Below the pieces are notes generated by a model. It was given only the letters and a program-made list of their open reading frames with translations, made no database searches and was not told where the DNA came from. This document shows, in pieces, positions 37,475-45,111 of a stretch of 64,000 nt of DNA (its first letter is position 1; each line of letters begins with the position of its first letter). A program made the translations under genes and the position numbers. Origin of the DNA: Burkholderia sp. FERM BP-3421 (GTDB lineage: Bacteria; Pseudomonadota; Gammaproteobacteria; Burkholderiales; Burkholderiaceae); the NCBI RefSeq assembly GCF_028657905.1, contig NZ_CP117782.1, positions 1,178,001 through 1,242,000 of the forward strand, read 5' to 3'.

Positions 37475-38203
37475 TCAGTCCGCGCTCGCGTACAGCGTCG
37501 AGCGCGCGAACCAGTCGGCGGTCAGCACCCGGCCGATCAGGATCAGCGCGGTGCGCTCGATCGGCGTCGCCGCGATCTTCCCGACGATATCCGCAAGCGT
37601 GCCCGTCACGCGCACCTCGTCCGGCCAGCTCGCGCGATACACGACCGCGACCGGGCAATCCGCGCCGTAGTGCGGCAACACCTCGTCGACGATCTTCGCG
37701 AGATGGCGCACGCCCAGATGGATCGCCAGCGTCGCGCGGTGCGCGGCGAGGCCGCCCAGCGCCTCGCCCGCCGGCATCGTCGTCTTGCCCGCGTAGCGCG
37801 TGAGGATCACCGTCTGCGCGACGTCGGGCAGCGTCAGCTCGACGCCGAGCGTCGCCGCGCAGGCGGCCGTCGCGGTCACGCCCGGCACGATCTCATAGGG
37901 AATGTCGAGCGCGCGCAGCCGGCGGATCTGCTCGCCGATCGCGCCGTACAGCGACGGGTCGCCCGAGTGCACGCGCGCCACGTCCCGGCCCTTCGCATGC
38001 GCAGCCGCGAGCAGCGCGACGATCGCGTCCAGATCCAATTCCGCCGTGTTCACGACCTGTTCGGCGCGATGGCCTTCGAGCACCGCCTCGGGCACGAGCG
38101 AACCCGCGTAGAGAATCACCGGGCAGGTGCGCACGAGGCGCTGCCCCTTCACCGTGATCAGTTCGGGGTCGCCCGGCCCCGCGCCAATGAAATACACCGT
38201 CAT
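37475..38203 (-). CDS. cobM: Precorrin-4 C11-methyltransferase
   Basis: 242 residues. Methylates C11 of the corrin ring in cobalamin synthesis (CobM/CbiF). Glycine-rich VYFIGAGPGDPELITVKGQR, then ILYAGSLVPEAVL, DVARVHSGDPSLYGAIGEQI and PYEIVPGVTATAACAATLG are the tetrapyrrole-methylase signatures with CobM-specific residues. Last gene of the minus-strand operon (cobL, cbiD, cobK, cobM), 31 bases after cobK. Convergent with an MFS gene. Confidence 0.93.
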   Translation of the reverse strand: MTVYFIGAGPGDPELITVKGQRLVRTCPVILYAGSLVPEAVLEGHRAEQVVNTAELDLDAIVALLAAAHAKGRDVARVHSGDPSLYGAIGEQIRRLRALDIPYEIVPGVTATAACAATLGVELTLPDVAQTVILTRYAGKTTMPAGEALGGLAAHRATLAIHLGVRHLAKIVDEVLPHYGADCPVAVVYRASWPDEVRVTGTLADIVGKIAATPIERTALILIGRVLTADWFARSTLYASAD

Positions 38204-38234
38204 GTCCTGCTCCGTCTGGCCTGTCCGACAGGCG

Positions 38235-38960
38235 TTAAAGGTCGAGCGCGGCGCGCAGCGCGGCGACGCCGTCGAATTCGCGATCGGCGGCCGGCAGCGC
38301 CGGACGCTCGACCATGATCACCGGCAGGCCGCGCTCGCGCGCGACCTCGAGCTTGGCTTCCGTCGCCGCGCCGCCGCTGTTCTTGCTGATCACCACGTCG
38401 ATGCCGTACTGCGCGAACAGCGCGCGTTCGCCGTCCGGCGTGAACGGGCCGCGCGCGGCCAGCACCCGCGCGCGCGCGCGGCCCGGATGCGCGTCGAGGC
38501 AGCGCACGGTCCAGTGCTGGTGCGGCGGCACCGCGTCGAGATGCGCGAGCGGCTCGCGGCCGAGCGTAAACAGCGGCCGCGCGAACGGCGCGAGCCGCGC
38601 GCGCACCGCATCCCAATCGCGCGCGCCGCGCCAGTCGTCGCCCGCGCCCGGCTGCCACGGCGCGCGCCGCAGCGCCCAGTACGGCACGCGTGCCCGCCCG
38701 CAGGCGCACGCCGCGTTCGCGCTGATGCGCGCCGCGTACGGATGGGTCGCATCGATCAGCAGGTCGATGCGGGCCTCGGCCAGATAGCGCGCGAGCCCGT
38801 CCGCCCCGCCGAAGCCGCCCACCCGCACCGCGCAGGCCAGGTCGTCCGGCACCTTGCCGAGCCCGGCCAGGCTGTAGACCGCCGTCGGGCCGAGCGCGCG
38901 CGCGAGCCGCAGCGCGTCGCCCGTGCCGCCGAGCAGCAGGATGCGCGGCGCGGCCGTCAT
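38235..38960 (-). CDS. cobK: Precorrin-6A reductase
   Basis: 241 residues from MTAAPRILLLGGTGDALRLA. The NADPH-binding start LLLGGTGDALRL, DLLIDATHPYAARISANAA and GIDVVISKNSGGAATEAKLE are CobK/CbiJ marks. It reduces precorrin-6A to 6B. Start overlaps the cbiD stop (ATGA). Length typical (about 240-260). Confidence 0.92.
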   Translation of the reverse strand: MTAAPRILLLGGTGDALRLARALGPTAVYSLAGLGKVPDDLACAVRVGGFGGADGLARYLAEARIDLLIDATHPYAARISANAACACGRARVPYWALRRAPWQPGAGDDWRGARDWDAVRARLAPFARPLFTLGREPLAHLDAVPPHQHWTVRCLDAHPGRARARVLAARGPFTPDGERALFAQYGIDVVISKNSGGAATEAKLEVARERGLPVIMVERPALPAADREFDGVAALRAALDL

Positions 38961-40045
38961 CGCGCGATGCCGACGATGCCGCCCTGGCGGTCGATCGCGA
39001 ACATCTCGACCGCCACCGACGGCGGCACGATGTCGCGCGCGACCCGCAGCGCGCGGGCGCAGACGGCGTCGCCCAGGGCGACGCCGTCGGCATGCGCGAG
39101 CGCGAGCGCCTGCTGGCTGGTGTTGCTGGCGCGGATCGCGTCCAGCAGCGCGGCGGCCGCGCCCGCCTGCGCGGCCCACTCGGCGAGCTGCGGCAAGTCG
39201 ATGCTCGAATGGCGGCTGTGCAGGTCGAGATGGCCGGCCGCGAGCTTGCTGAGCTTGCCGAAGCCGCCGCACAGGCTGACCCGTTCGACGGGCGCGCGGC
39301 GCAGGTGCTTGAGCACCGCGCCCGCGAAATCGCCCATCTCGATCAGCGCGATGTCGGGCAGGCCGTAATACGCGCGCATGGTGTCCTCGCTCGCGTTGCC
39401 GGTGCAGGCGGCGAGATGGCGGATGCCGTTCGCGCGCGCGACGTCGATGCCCTGGTGGATCGACGCGATGTAGGCGGAACACGAGAACGGCCGCACGATG
39501 CCGGTCGTGCCGAGGATCGACAGGCCGCCGACGATGCCGAGGCGCGGGTTCATCGTCTTGAGCGCAAGCGCCTCGCCGCCCTCGACGCCGATCGTCACCT
39601 CGAAGCCGCCCGCATAGCCGTGCTCGGCCGCGAGCGCGCCCAGGTGCTCGCTCATCATGCGGCGCGGCACCGGGTTGATCGCCGGCTCGCCGACCGGCAG
39701 CGTGAGCCCCGCGCGGGTCACCGTGCCGACGCCCGGCCCCGCGTGGAAACGCACGCCGGGCGCGGCCGCGAGCCGCACCCTCGCGAACACCAGCGCGCCG
39801 TGGGTGACGTCGGGATCGTCGCCCGCGTCCTTGATCGTGCCCGCTTCCGCGCCGTCGTCGGTGCGCCGGCAGAACGCGAGCCGCATCAGCACGCGCTGCC
39901 CCTTCGGCAGCACGATCTCGACCGCGTCGCCGGGCACGTCGTCGAACAGCAGCCGCGCGGCCGCGAGCGAGGTCGCCGTCGCGCAGCTGCCCGTCGTGTA
40001 GCCGCTGCGCAGCGGGGCGGGCTGTTCGGGGGTCTCGTCGCGCAT
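38957..40045 (-). CDS. cbiD: Cobalt-precorrin-5B C1-methyltransferase
   Basis: 362 residues. LRSGYTTGSCATATSLAAAR, AGDDPDVTHGALVFARVRL, then PRLGIVGGLSILGTTGIVRP identify CbiD. This is the anaerobic-type C1 methylase that here stands in for CobF. No cobF was seen. Coupled to cobL by TGATG and to cobK by ATGA. Its presence next to the oxygen-dependent CobG makes a hybrid pathway, which is known in Burkholderia. Confidence 0.92.
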   Translation of the reverse strand: MRDETPEQPAPLRSGYTTGSCATATSLAAARLLFDDVPGDAVEIVLPKGQRVLMRLAFCRRTDDGAEAGTIKDAGDDPDVTHGALVFARVRLAAAPGVRFHAGPGVGTVTRAGLTLPVGEPAINPVPRRMMSEHLGALAAEHGYAGGFEVTIGVEGGEALALKTMNPRLGIVGGLSILGTTGIVRPFSCSAYIASIHQGIDVARANGIRHLAACTGNASEDTMRAYYGLPDIALIEMGDFAGAVLKHLRRAPVERVSLCGGFGKLSKLAAGHLDLHSRHSSIDLPQLAEWAAQAGAAAALLDAIRASNTSQQALALAHADGVALGDAVCARALRVARDIVPPSVAVEMFAIDRQGGIVGIAR

Positions 40046-41268
40046 CAGCGCGCGTCCTCGCGCGGCTTGTCCACCGCGTACAGCGTGACGGGCAGCGCCG
40101 CGCGCCAGGTCTCGAAGCCGCCGAGCGGCTGGGCCTCGGCGAGCGCGATGCGCGTGAGCGCGCCGCCGTGCCGCGCGCGCCACGCGACCAGCGCGGCCTC
40201 GCCTTCGAGGGTGACCGCATTGGCGACCAGCCGGCCGCCCGGCTTGAGCGCCGCCCAGCAAGTGTCGAGCACGCCCGCGCCGGTCGCGCCGCCGCCGACG
40301 AAGATCGCATCGGGCGCGGCGAGGCCCGCGAGCGCATCGGGCGCGCGGCCCGCGACCAGTTGCAGCGCGGGCACGCCCAGCGCATCGCGGTTGTGCTCGA
40401 TGAAGCGGTGGCGCGCAGGATGCGATTCGATGGCGATCGCCCGGCAGCTTGGGTGCGCGCGCATCCATTCGATGCCGATCGAACCGGCCCCCGCGCCGAC
40501 GTCCCAGAGCAGTTCGCCGGGCGCGGGCGCGAGGCGGCCGAGCGTGAGCGCGCGCACGTCGCGCTTCGTCAGCTGGCCGTCGTGCCGGTAGGCGTCGTCG
40601 GGCAGCCCCGGGGTCAGCGCGAGTCGCGCGGCAGGCGCGTGCGCCGCCGCGCGGCAGTCGAGCGCGACGAGATTGAGCGCGGCCACGTCCGGCGCGCACC
40701 AGGCATCGGCGCGTCCGTCGATGCGCCGTTCAAGTGGACCGCCCAGGTGCTCGAACACACTGAGGCGCGTCGCGCCGTAGCCGTGCCCGACGAGCCAGGC
40801 GGCAAGCGCGGCGGGCGTCGCACCGTCCGCGCTCAGCACGATGAGACGCCGGCCGTCGTACAGCGCGCGCCGCAGCGCGGCGAGCGGCCGGCCCACCAGC
40901 GACAGCGTGTCGACTTCGTGCAGGGCCCAGCCGAGGCGCGCGGCGGCCAACGACGGGGACGACGGCGCGGGCAGGATCCGGAGTTCGTCGACGGGCAGCG
41001 CGCGCGCGAGCGTCGCGCCGACGCCGAAGCACATCGGATCGCCGCTCGCGAGCACGCAGACGCGTTCGGCGCGGCGCGCGAGCAGCGCGGCGAGATCGAA
41101 CGGCCGCGGCCACGCTTCGCGCCGCGCGCGCAAGCGCGCGGGCAGCATCGCCAGATGCCGTTCGCCACCGACGACCAGCGCGGCGTCGAACAATGCGCGG
41201 CGCGCGGCGCGGCCAAGGCCCGCGTAACCGTCGTCGCCGATCCCGACCACCGTCAGCCAGGTGGTCAT
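40045..41268 (-). CDS. cobL: Precorrin-6B methyltransferase/decarboxylase, CbiE-CbiT fusion
   Basis: 407 residues from MTTWLTVVGIGDDGYAG; longer frames to 41520 or 41852 run into the repeat region and are rejected. N-terminal CbiE (C5-methylase): ERVCVLASGDPMCFGVGATL. C-terminal CbiT (C15-methylase/C12-decarboxylase): PGELLWDVGAGAGSIGIEWM, AIAIESHPARHRFIEHN. First gene of the minus-strand operon. No B12 riboswitch lies in front of it; instead a set of long repeats starts about 90 bases upstream. Confidence 0.92.
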   Translation of the reverse strand: MTTWLTVVGIGDDGYAGLGRAARRALFDAALVVGGERHLAMLPARLRARREAWPRPFDLAALLARRAERVCVLASGDPMCFGVGATLARALPVDELRILPAPSSPSLAAARLGWALHEVDTLSLVGRPLAALRRALYDGRRLIVLSADGATPAALAAWLVGHGYGATRLSVFEHLGGPLERRIDGRADAWCAPDVAALNLVALDCRAAAHAPAARLALTPGLPDDAYRHDGQLTKRDVRALTLGRLAPAPGELLWDVGAGAGSIGIEWMRAHPSCRAIAIESHPARHRFIEHNRDALGVPALQLVAGRAPDALAGLAAPDAIFVGGGATGAGVLDTCWAALKPGGRLVANAVTLEGEAALVAWRARHGGALTRIALAEAQPLGGFETWRAALPVTLYAVDKPREDAR

Positions 41269-41360
41269 GCTTGCTTCCCGTTCCATGATTCCGTCGACGT
41301 TGCTGGCGGTGTGGTGACAAAGGAGGAATGATACAGCGCGATGCGGCGCGGGCATGCGCT

Positions 41361-41845
41361 TGCGGCGACCTCGGCCGGGTTGCTGTCGCGGCGTGGCCGG
41401 CGCGTGTCGCGACGGTTTTCGGATTCGACGGCGCCTGCAAACGGCGCGTTGCTTCGCGCGGCCGTGCGGCACGCCGACGCCGGTCGCAACGGAGCCGATG
41501 AATGAGTCCGGCGCTTCCACTCAGCCCGTGCCGGGCAGCGCCGTCGGGCCGCTGCCGGCGTATGCCCGGCGCGTATAGCGTCCGCTTTCGGATTCGACGA
41601 CGTGCTCAGCCGGTCGCAAGAGAGCCGGTGAATTGAGTCCGGCGCTTCCGCCAGGCCCGTGCCGGGCAGCAGCCTCGGGCCACTGCCGGCGTATGCCGGC
41701 GCATATCGCGCCGGTTTTCTGGTACGACGACGTGTGCAATCAGCGCTTCGCTTCGCGCGGCCGTGCGGCACGCCGACGCCGGTCGCAATGGAACCGATGA
41801 ATGAATCCGGCGCTTCCGCCAGGTCCGTTCCGGGCAGCGGCGCGA
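41361..41845. repeat. Three imperfect long tandem repeats between the two cob operons
   Basis: Units start near 41361, 41530 and 41665. The anchor GTCCGGCGCTTCC recurs at 41506, 41637 and (as ATCCGGCGCTTCC) 41805, so spacings are 131 and 168 bases; the middle unit lacks about 37 bases. Shared blocks include CACGCCGACGCCGGTCGCAA and CCGTGCCGGGCAGC. Frames across it repeat too but look non-coding. It lies just upstream of cobL and of the riboswitch. No function known to me. Confidence 0.7.
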
Positions 41846-42065
41846 TACGCATGCCCGCATGCGCAAGCCGTATTCACGCGGCGCGCGGGCACGCCGCGGC
41901 CGTCGGCCCCGCAACGTCGCGCCGAAAGCAGATCCGTCGTCCCGCCCGATGCTCGGCGGCATCCGCATGCCCCCCGCCTTCACGTCCCCGCCGAATTTAT
42001 TTGATTCCCTGCAAACCCTTACCCGGCAAGGCCCGACCAGAATCGGGTATGCTACGGCGTTCGTT

Positions 42066-42231
42066 CGCCGGTGCCCGTCAGGGCCTAACAGGGAACGCAG
42101 GATGCCGCTTCGCGCATCGCTGCGGCTGCCCCCGCAACTGTGCGCAGCGAGTCCGCGCGCCAGCATGCCACTGGCCCTGCCGGGAAGGCCGCGCGCGGGC
42201 CCCGACCTGCGAGCCAGGAGACCTGCCGGCG
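42066..42231 (+). promoter_or_regulatory. Cobalamin riboswitch of the cobG operon
   Basis: Closing stem CGCCGG (42066-42071) with CCGGCG (42226-42231). Between them the usual order GTGCCCGTCAGGGCCTAACA, GGGAAC, GCCCCCGCAACTGT, GCCACTG, GGGAAGGC, and the B12 box GAGCCAGGAGACCTGCC (42211-42227). Binding of adenosylcobalamin is expected to switch off the cobG operon. Confidence 0.93.
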
Positions 42232-42287
42232 TGGTTTTCGTATGTGACGGTCCGCGTCGGACGGGGTGTGCCGACGCCGCCATGCCA

Positions 42288-42309
42288 GCCGTCCGCGCGC
42301 GCGGACGGC
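42288..42309 (+). promoter_or_regulatory. Perfect 22-base palindrome after the riboswitch, possible expression platform
   Basis: GCCGTCCGCGC and its inverted repeat (42288-42309) directly abut. It sits between aptamer and coding start, with a ribosome-site-free region around it. No U-run, so if it is the switch it acts on translation or Rho rather than as an intrinsic terminator. Confidence 0.4.
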
Positions 42310-42342
42310 GCGGGCCGCCGCGCACACCGACCCGGTGCCTCT

Positions 42343-43737
42343 TTGACTCCAGCCGACTCCACTGCCGCCTCCGCCCTGCCCCGCGCGTCCGCGTGCCCGG
42401 GGCTCGTGCGCATCGTCGCGGCGCGCGACGGCGGGCTGTGCCGGATCCGCCTGCCCGGCGGCGCGCTCGACGCCGCCCAGGCGCGAGCGATCGCCGCGGT
42501 CGCCGAGCGCGACGGCTCCGGCGCGATCGAGGCGACCAACCGCGCGAATCTCCAGCTGCGCGGCGTGCGCGCCGGCCGCGAGGCCGCCGTGACCCGCGCG
42601 CTGCGCGACGCGGGGCTCGGCCCGCGCGTCGCCGACGATGCCGACGACGCCTGCGTCGCCGCGCGCGACGACGTGCGCAACCTGTTGCTGAGCCCGACCG
42701 CCGGCCGCGACCCGCACGCGCTGCTCGACAGCGCCGCGCTGGCCGGGCCGCTGCTCGCGATGCTGCAGAGCGAGCAGCGCCTGGCCGCGCTGTCGCCCAA
42801 GTTCTCGCTGCTGCTCGACGGCGGCGAACGGCTCGCGGCGCTCGATCATCCGCATGATCTGTGGCTGTCCGCGCTGCTTGACGCGCGCGGCGAACGCTGG
42901 CTCGCCGTCGGCCTTGCCGGCTGCCCGCCCAGGGCGGGCGCGCCCGATGCGCGCCCCGCGCTCGCCGCGATCCGCCCCGAGCACGCCTGCGCCTTCACGC
43001 ACGCGCTGTTGTGCGCGTTCGTCGCGCTCGCGCCGCCCGACGTCACGCGCATGCGCGCGTTGCTGGCGCGCGAATCGGCCGAGGCCCTGCTCGCGCATGC
43101 CGCCGCGCATACGCCGCACACCTGGCGCCGCGACCCCGAGCTGCACGCCTGGCGGCGGCCCGATCCGGACCTCGCGCGGCGCTTCGGCATTCACCCCGAA
43201 CACACGCCCGACACCTGCCATGTCGGCGCGCAGGCGCCGCTCGGCCGGCTCGACGCGGCCGGCCTGCGCGCGCTCGCCGGGCTCGCCGCCCAGGACGGCG
43301 ACGGCACGCTGCGCATCACGCCGTGGCAAGGCGTGCTGCTGCCGGGCGTGCCGCGCGCGGCGGCCGGGCGCGTCCTCGCGCGGCTGCATGCGCTCGGCTT
43401 TGCGTGCGACCCCGCGCAGCCGCTCGCCCATCTCGTCGCCTGCGCGGGGTCGGCGGGCTGCGCGCGCGCGCTCGCGGACACCAAGCAGGATGCGCGGCAG
43501 CTCGCCGCGCGCCTCGCGCGCGCGCGCGACGTGCACCTGAGCGGTTGCGCGCGCAGCTGCGCGCTGCCGCACCCCGCCGCGCACACCTTGCTCGCGGCCT
43601 CGCCCGGGCACTATGACCTGTATCGGCGCGACGGGACGACGGGCTTCGGCCGCGTCCTCGCGCGCCATCTGACGATCGATCAGGCCGCGCTCCATCTCGA
43701 CGGAGCCGGCCAGCTTCAGGACTTCACCGATGCTTGA
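42343..43737 (+). CDS. cobG: Precorrin-3B synthase (ring-contraction monooxygenase)
   Basis: 464 residues if TTG at 42343 is the start; this is uncertain. No ATG is in frame before the conserved ACPGLVRIVAARDGGLCRI. GTG at 42244 would add an unlikely Arg/Pro-rich tail. It has the ferredoxin-nitrite/sulfite-reductase fold with four [4Fe-4S]/siroheme-type cysteines: C367-x5-C373 (CAGSAGC) and C402-x3-C406 (CARSC). CobG uses O2 to convert precorrin-3A to 3B before ring contraction, so the pathway is aerobic. It overlaps cobH by 8 bases. Confidence 0.9.
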   Translation: MTPADSTAASALPRASACPGLVRIVAARDGGLCRIRLPGGALDAAQARAIAAVAERDGSGAIEATNRANLQLRGVRAGREAAVTRALRDAGLGPRVADDADDACVAARDDVRNLLLSPTAGRDPHALLDSAALAGPLLAMLQSEQRLAALSPKFSLLLDGGERLAALDHPHDLWLSALLDARGERWLAVGLAGCPPRAGAPDARPALAAIRPEHACAFTHALLCAFVALAPPDVTRMRALLARESAEALLAHAAAHTPHTWRRDPELHAWRRPDPDLARRFGIHPEHTPDTCHVGAQAPLGRLDAAGLRALAGLAAQDGDGTLRITPWQGVLLPGVPRAAAGRVLARLHALGFACDPAQPLAHLVACAGSAGCARALADTKQDARQLAARLARARDVHLSGCARSCALPHPAAHTLLAASPGHYDLYRRDGTTGFGRVLARHLTIDQAALHLDGAGQLQDFTDA

Positions 43738-44356
43738 CTACCTACGCGACGGCCAGGAAATCTACCGCCGGTCGTTCGCGACGATCCGCGCCGAAGCGGA
43801 CCTGCGCGACATCCCCGCCGACCTCGAAAAAGTCGCGGTCCGCGTGATCCACGCGTGCGGGATGGTCGATATCGTGCGCGACCTGCGCTTCTCGCCGGGC
43901 GCGGGCCACGCGGGCCGCGCGGCGCTCGCGGCCGGCGCGCCGATTCTCTGCGACGCGCGCATGGTCGCCGAGGGCATCACGCGCGCGCGGCTGCCCGCGG
44001 CCAATCCGGTGATCTGCACGCTCGGCGACGCCGCCGTGCCCGATCTCGCCCGCGCGCTCGACAACACCCGCTCGGCGGCCGCGCTCGAACTGTGGCGGCC
44101 GCATCTGGCGGGCAGCATCGTCGTGATCGGCAACGCGCCGACCGCGCTGTTCCATCTGCTCGACCTGCTCGATGCGGGCGCGCCGCGCCCCGCGCTGATC
44201 CTGGGCTTCCCGGTCGGTTTCATCGGCGCGGCCGAATCGAAGGCGCTCCTGGCCGCCGACAGCCGCGGCGTGCCGTTCGTCGCCGTGCTCGGCCGGCGCG
44301 GCGGCAGCGCGATGGCCGCCGCCGCCGTCAACGCGCTCGCCTCGGAGGCCGAATGA
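43730..44356 (+). CDS. cobH: Precorrin-8X methylmutase
   Basis: 208 residues. Shifts the C11 methyl to C12 to give hydrogenobyrinate. Active-site histidine in VRVIHACGMVDIV. Then APILCDARMVAEGIT, IVVIGNAPTALFHLL and GFPVGFIGAAESK, all typical of CobH/CbiC. Overlaps cobG by 8 bases and cobI by ATGA. Confidence 0.94.
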   Translation: MLDYLRDGQEIYRRSFATIRAEADLRDIPADLEKVAVRVIHACGMVDIVRDLRFSPGAGHAGRAALAAGAPILCDARMVAEGITRARLPAANPVICTLGDAAVPDLARALDNTRSAAALELWRPHLAGSIVVIGNAPTALFHLLDLLDAGAPRPALILGFPVGFIGAAESKALLAADSRGVPFVAVLGRRGGSAMAAAAVNALASEAE

Positions 44357-45111
44357 ACGGCGTCCCGCTCGACGACGGCCCGCGCGCGGCCGGCCGGCTG
44401 TACGGCGTCGGCGTCGGCCCCGGCGACCCGGAGCTGCTCACGCTGAAGGCGCTGCGCGTGCTGCGCGCCGCCCCCGTGGTCGCGCACTTCGTCGCGAAGG
44501 GCAAGAAAGGCAATGCGTACGGCATCGTCGAGACGCATCTGCACGACGCGCAGACGCAGCTGCCGCTCGTCTACCCCGTCACCACCGAGGCGCTCGCGCC
44601 GCCGCTCTGCTACGAAACGATCATCGCCGATTTCTACGACGACGCCGCCGCGCGGGTCGCCGCGCATCTGGACGCGGGCCGCGACGTCGCGGTGATCTGC
44701 GAGGGCGACCCGTTCTTCTACGGCTCCTACATGTATCTGCACGACCGGCTCGCCGCGCGCTACGACGCGGAAGTGATCCCCGGCGTGTGCTCGATGCTGG
44801 GCGGCGCGGCGGTGCTCGGCGCGCCGCTCGTGTATCGCAACCAGAGCCTGTCGGTGCTGTCCGGCGTGCTGCCCGAGGCGGACCTGCGCGAGCGCCTCGC
44901 GCGCGCCGACGCGGCCGTCGTGATGAAGCTCGGCCGCAATTTCGCGAAGGTGCGGCGCGTGCTCGACGAACTCGGGCTCGCGCAGCGCGCGCTCTATGTC
45001 GAGCGCGCGACGATGACGAACCAGCGCATCGTGCCGCTCGCGGAGGTCGATCCGATGGCCTCGCCGTATTTTTCACTGCTCGTCGTGCCGGGGAAGAAAT
45101 GGCAAGCCTGA
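44353..45111 (+). CDS. cobI: Precorrin-2 C20-methyltransferase
   Basis: 252 residues. LYGVGVGPGDPELLTLKALR, VAHFVAKGKKGNAYGIVE, VAVICEGDPFFYGSYMYLHD and AEVIPGVCSMLGGAA mark the CobI/CbiL methylase, the first corrin-committed methylation after precorrin-2. Overlaps cobH by four bases and the next gene by 13. Confidence 0.94.
   Translation: MNGVPLDDGPRAAGRLYGVGVGPGDPELLTLKALRVLRAAPVVAHFVAKGKKGNAYGIVETHLHDAQTQLPLVYPVTTEALAPPLCYETIIADFYDDAAARVAAHLDAGRDVAVICEGDPFFYGSYMYLHDRLAARYDAEVIPGVCSMLGGAAVLGAPLVYRNQSLSVLSGVLPEADLRERLARADAAVVMKLGRNFAKVRRVLDELGLAQRALYVERATMTNQRIVPLAEVDPMASPYFSLLVVPGKKWQA

Noticed and set aside
41265..41852. Minus-strand frame with repeated peptide units as a repeat protein
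   Set aside because: No ribosome site or codon bias; the peptide repetition follows from the DNA repeat upstream of cobL.
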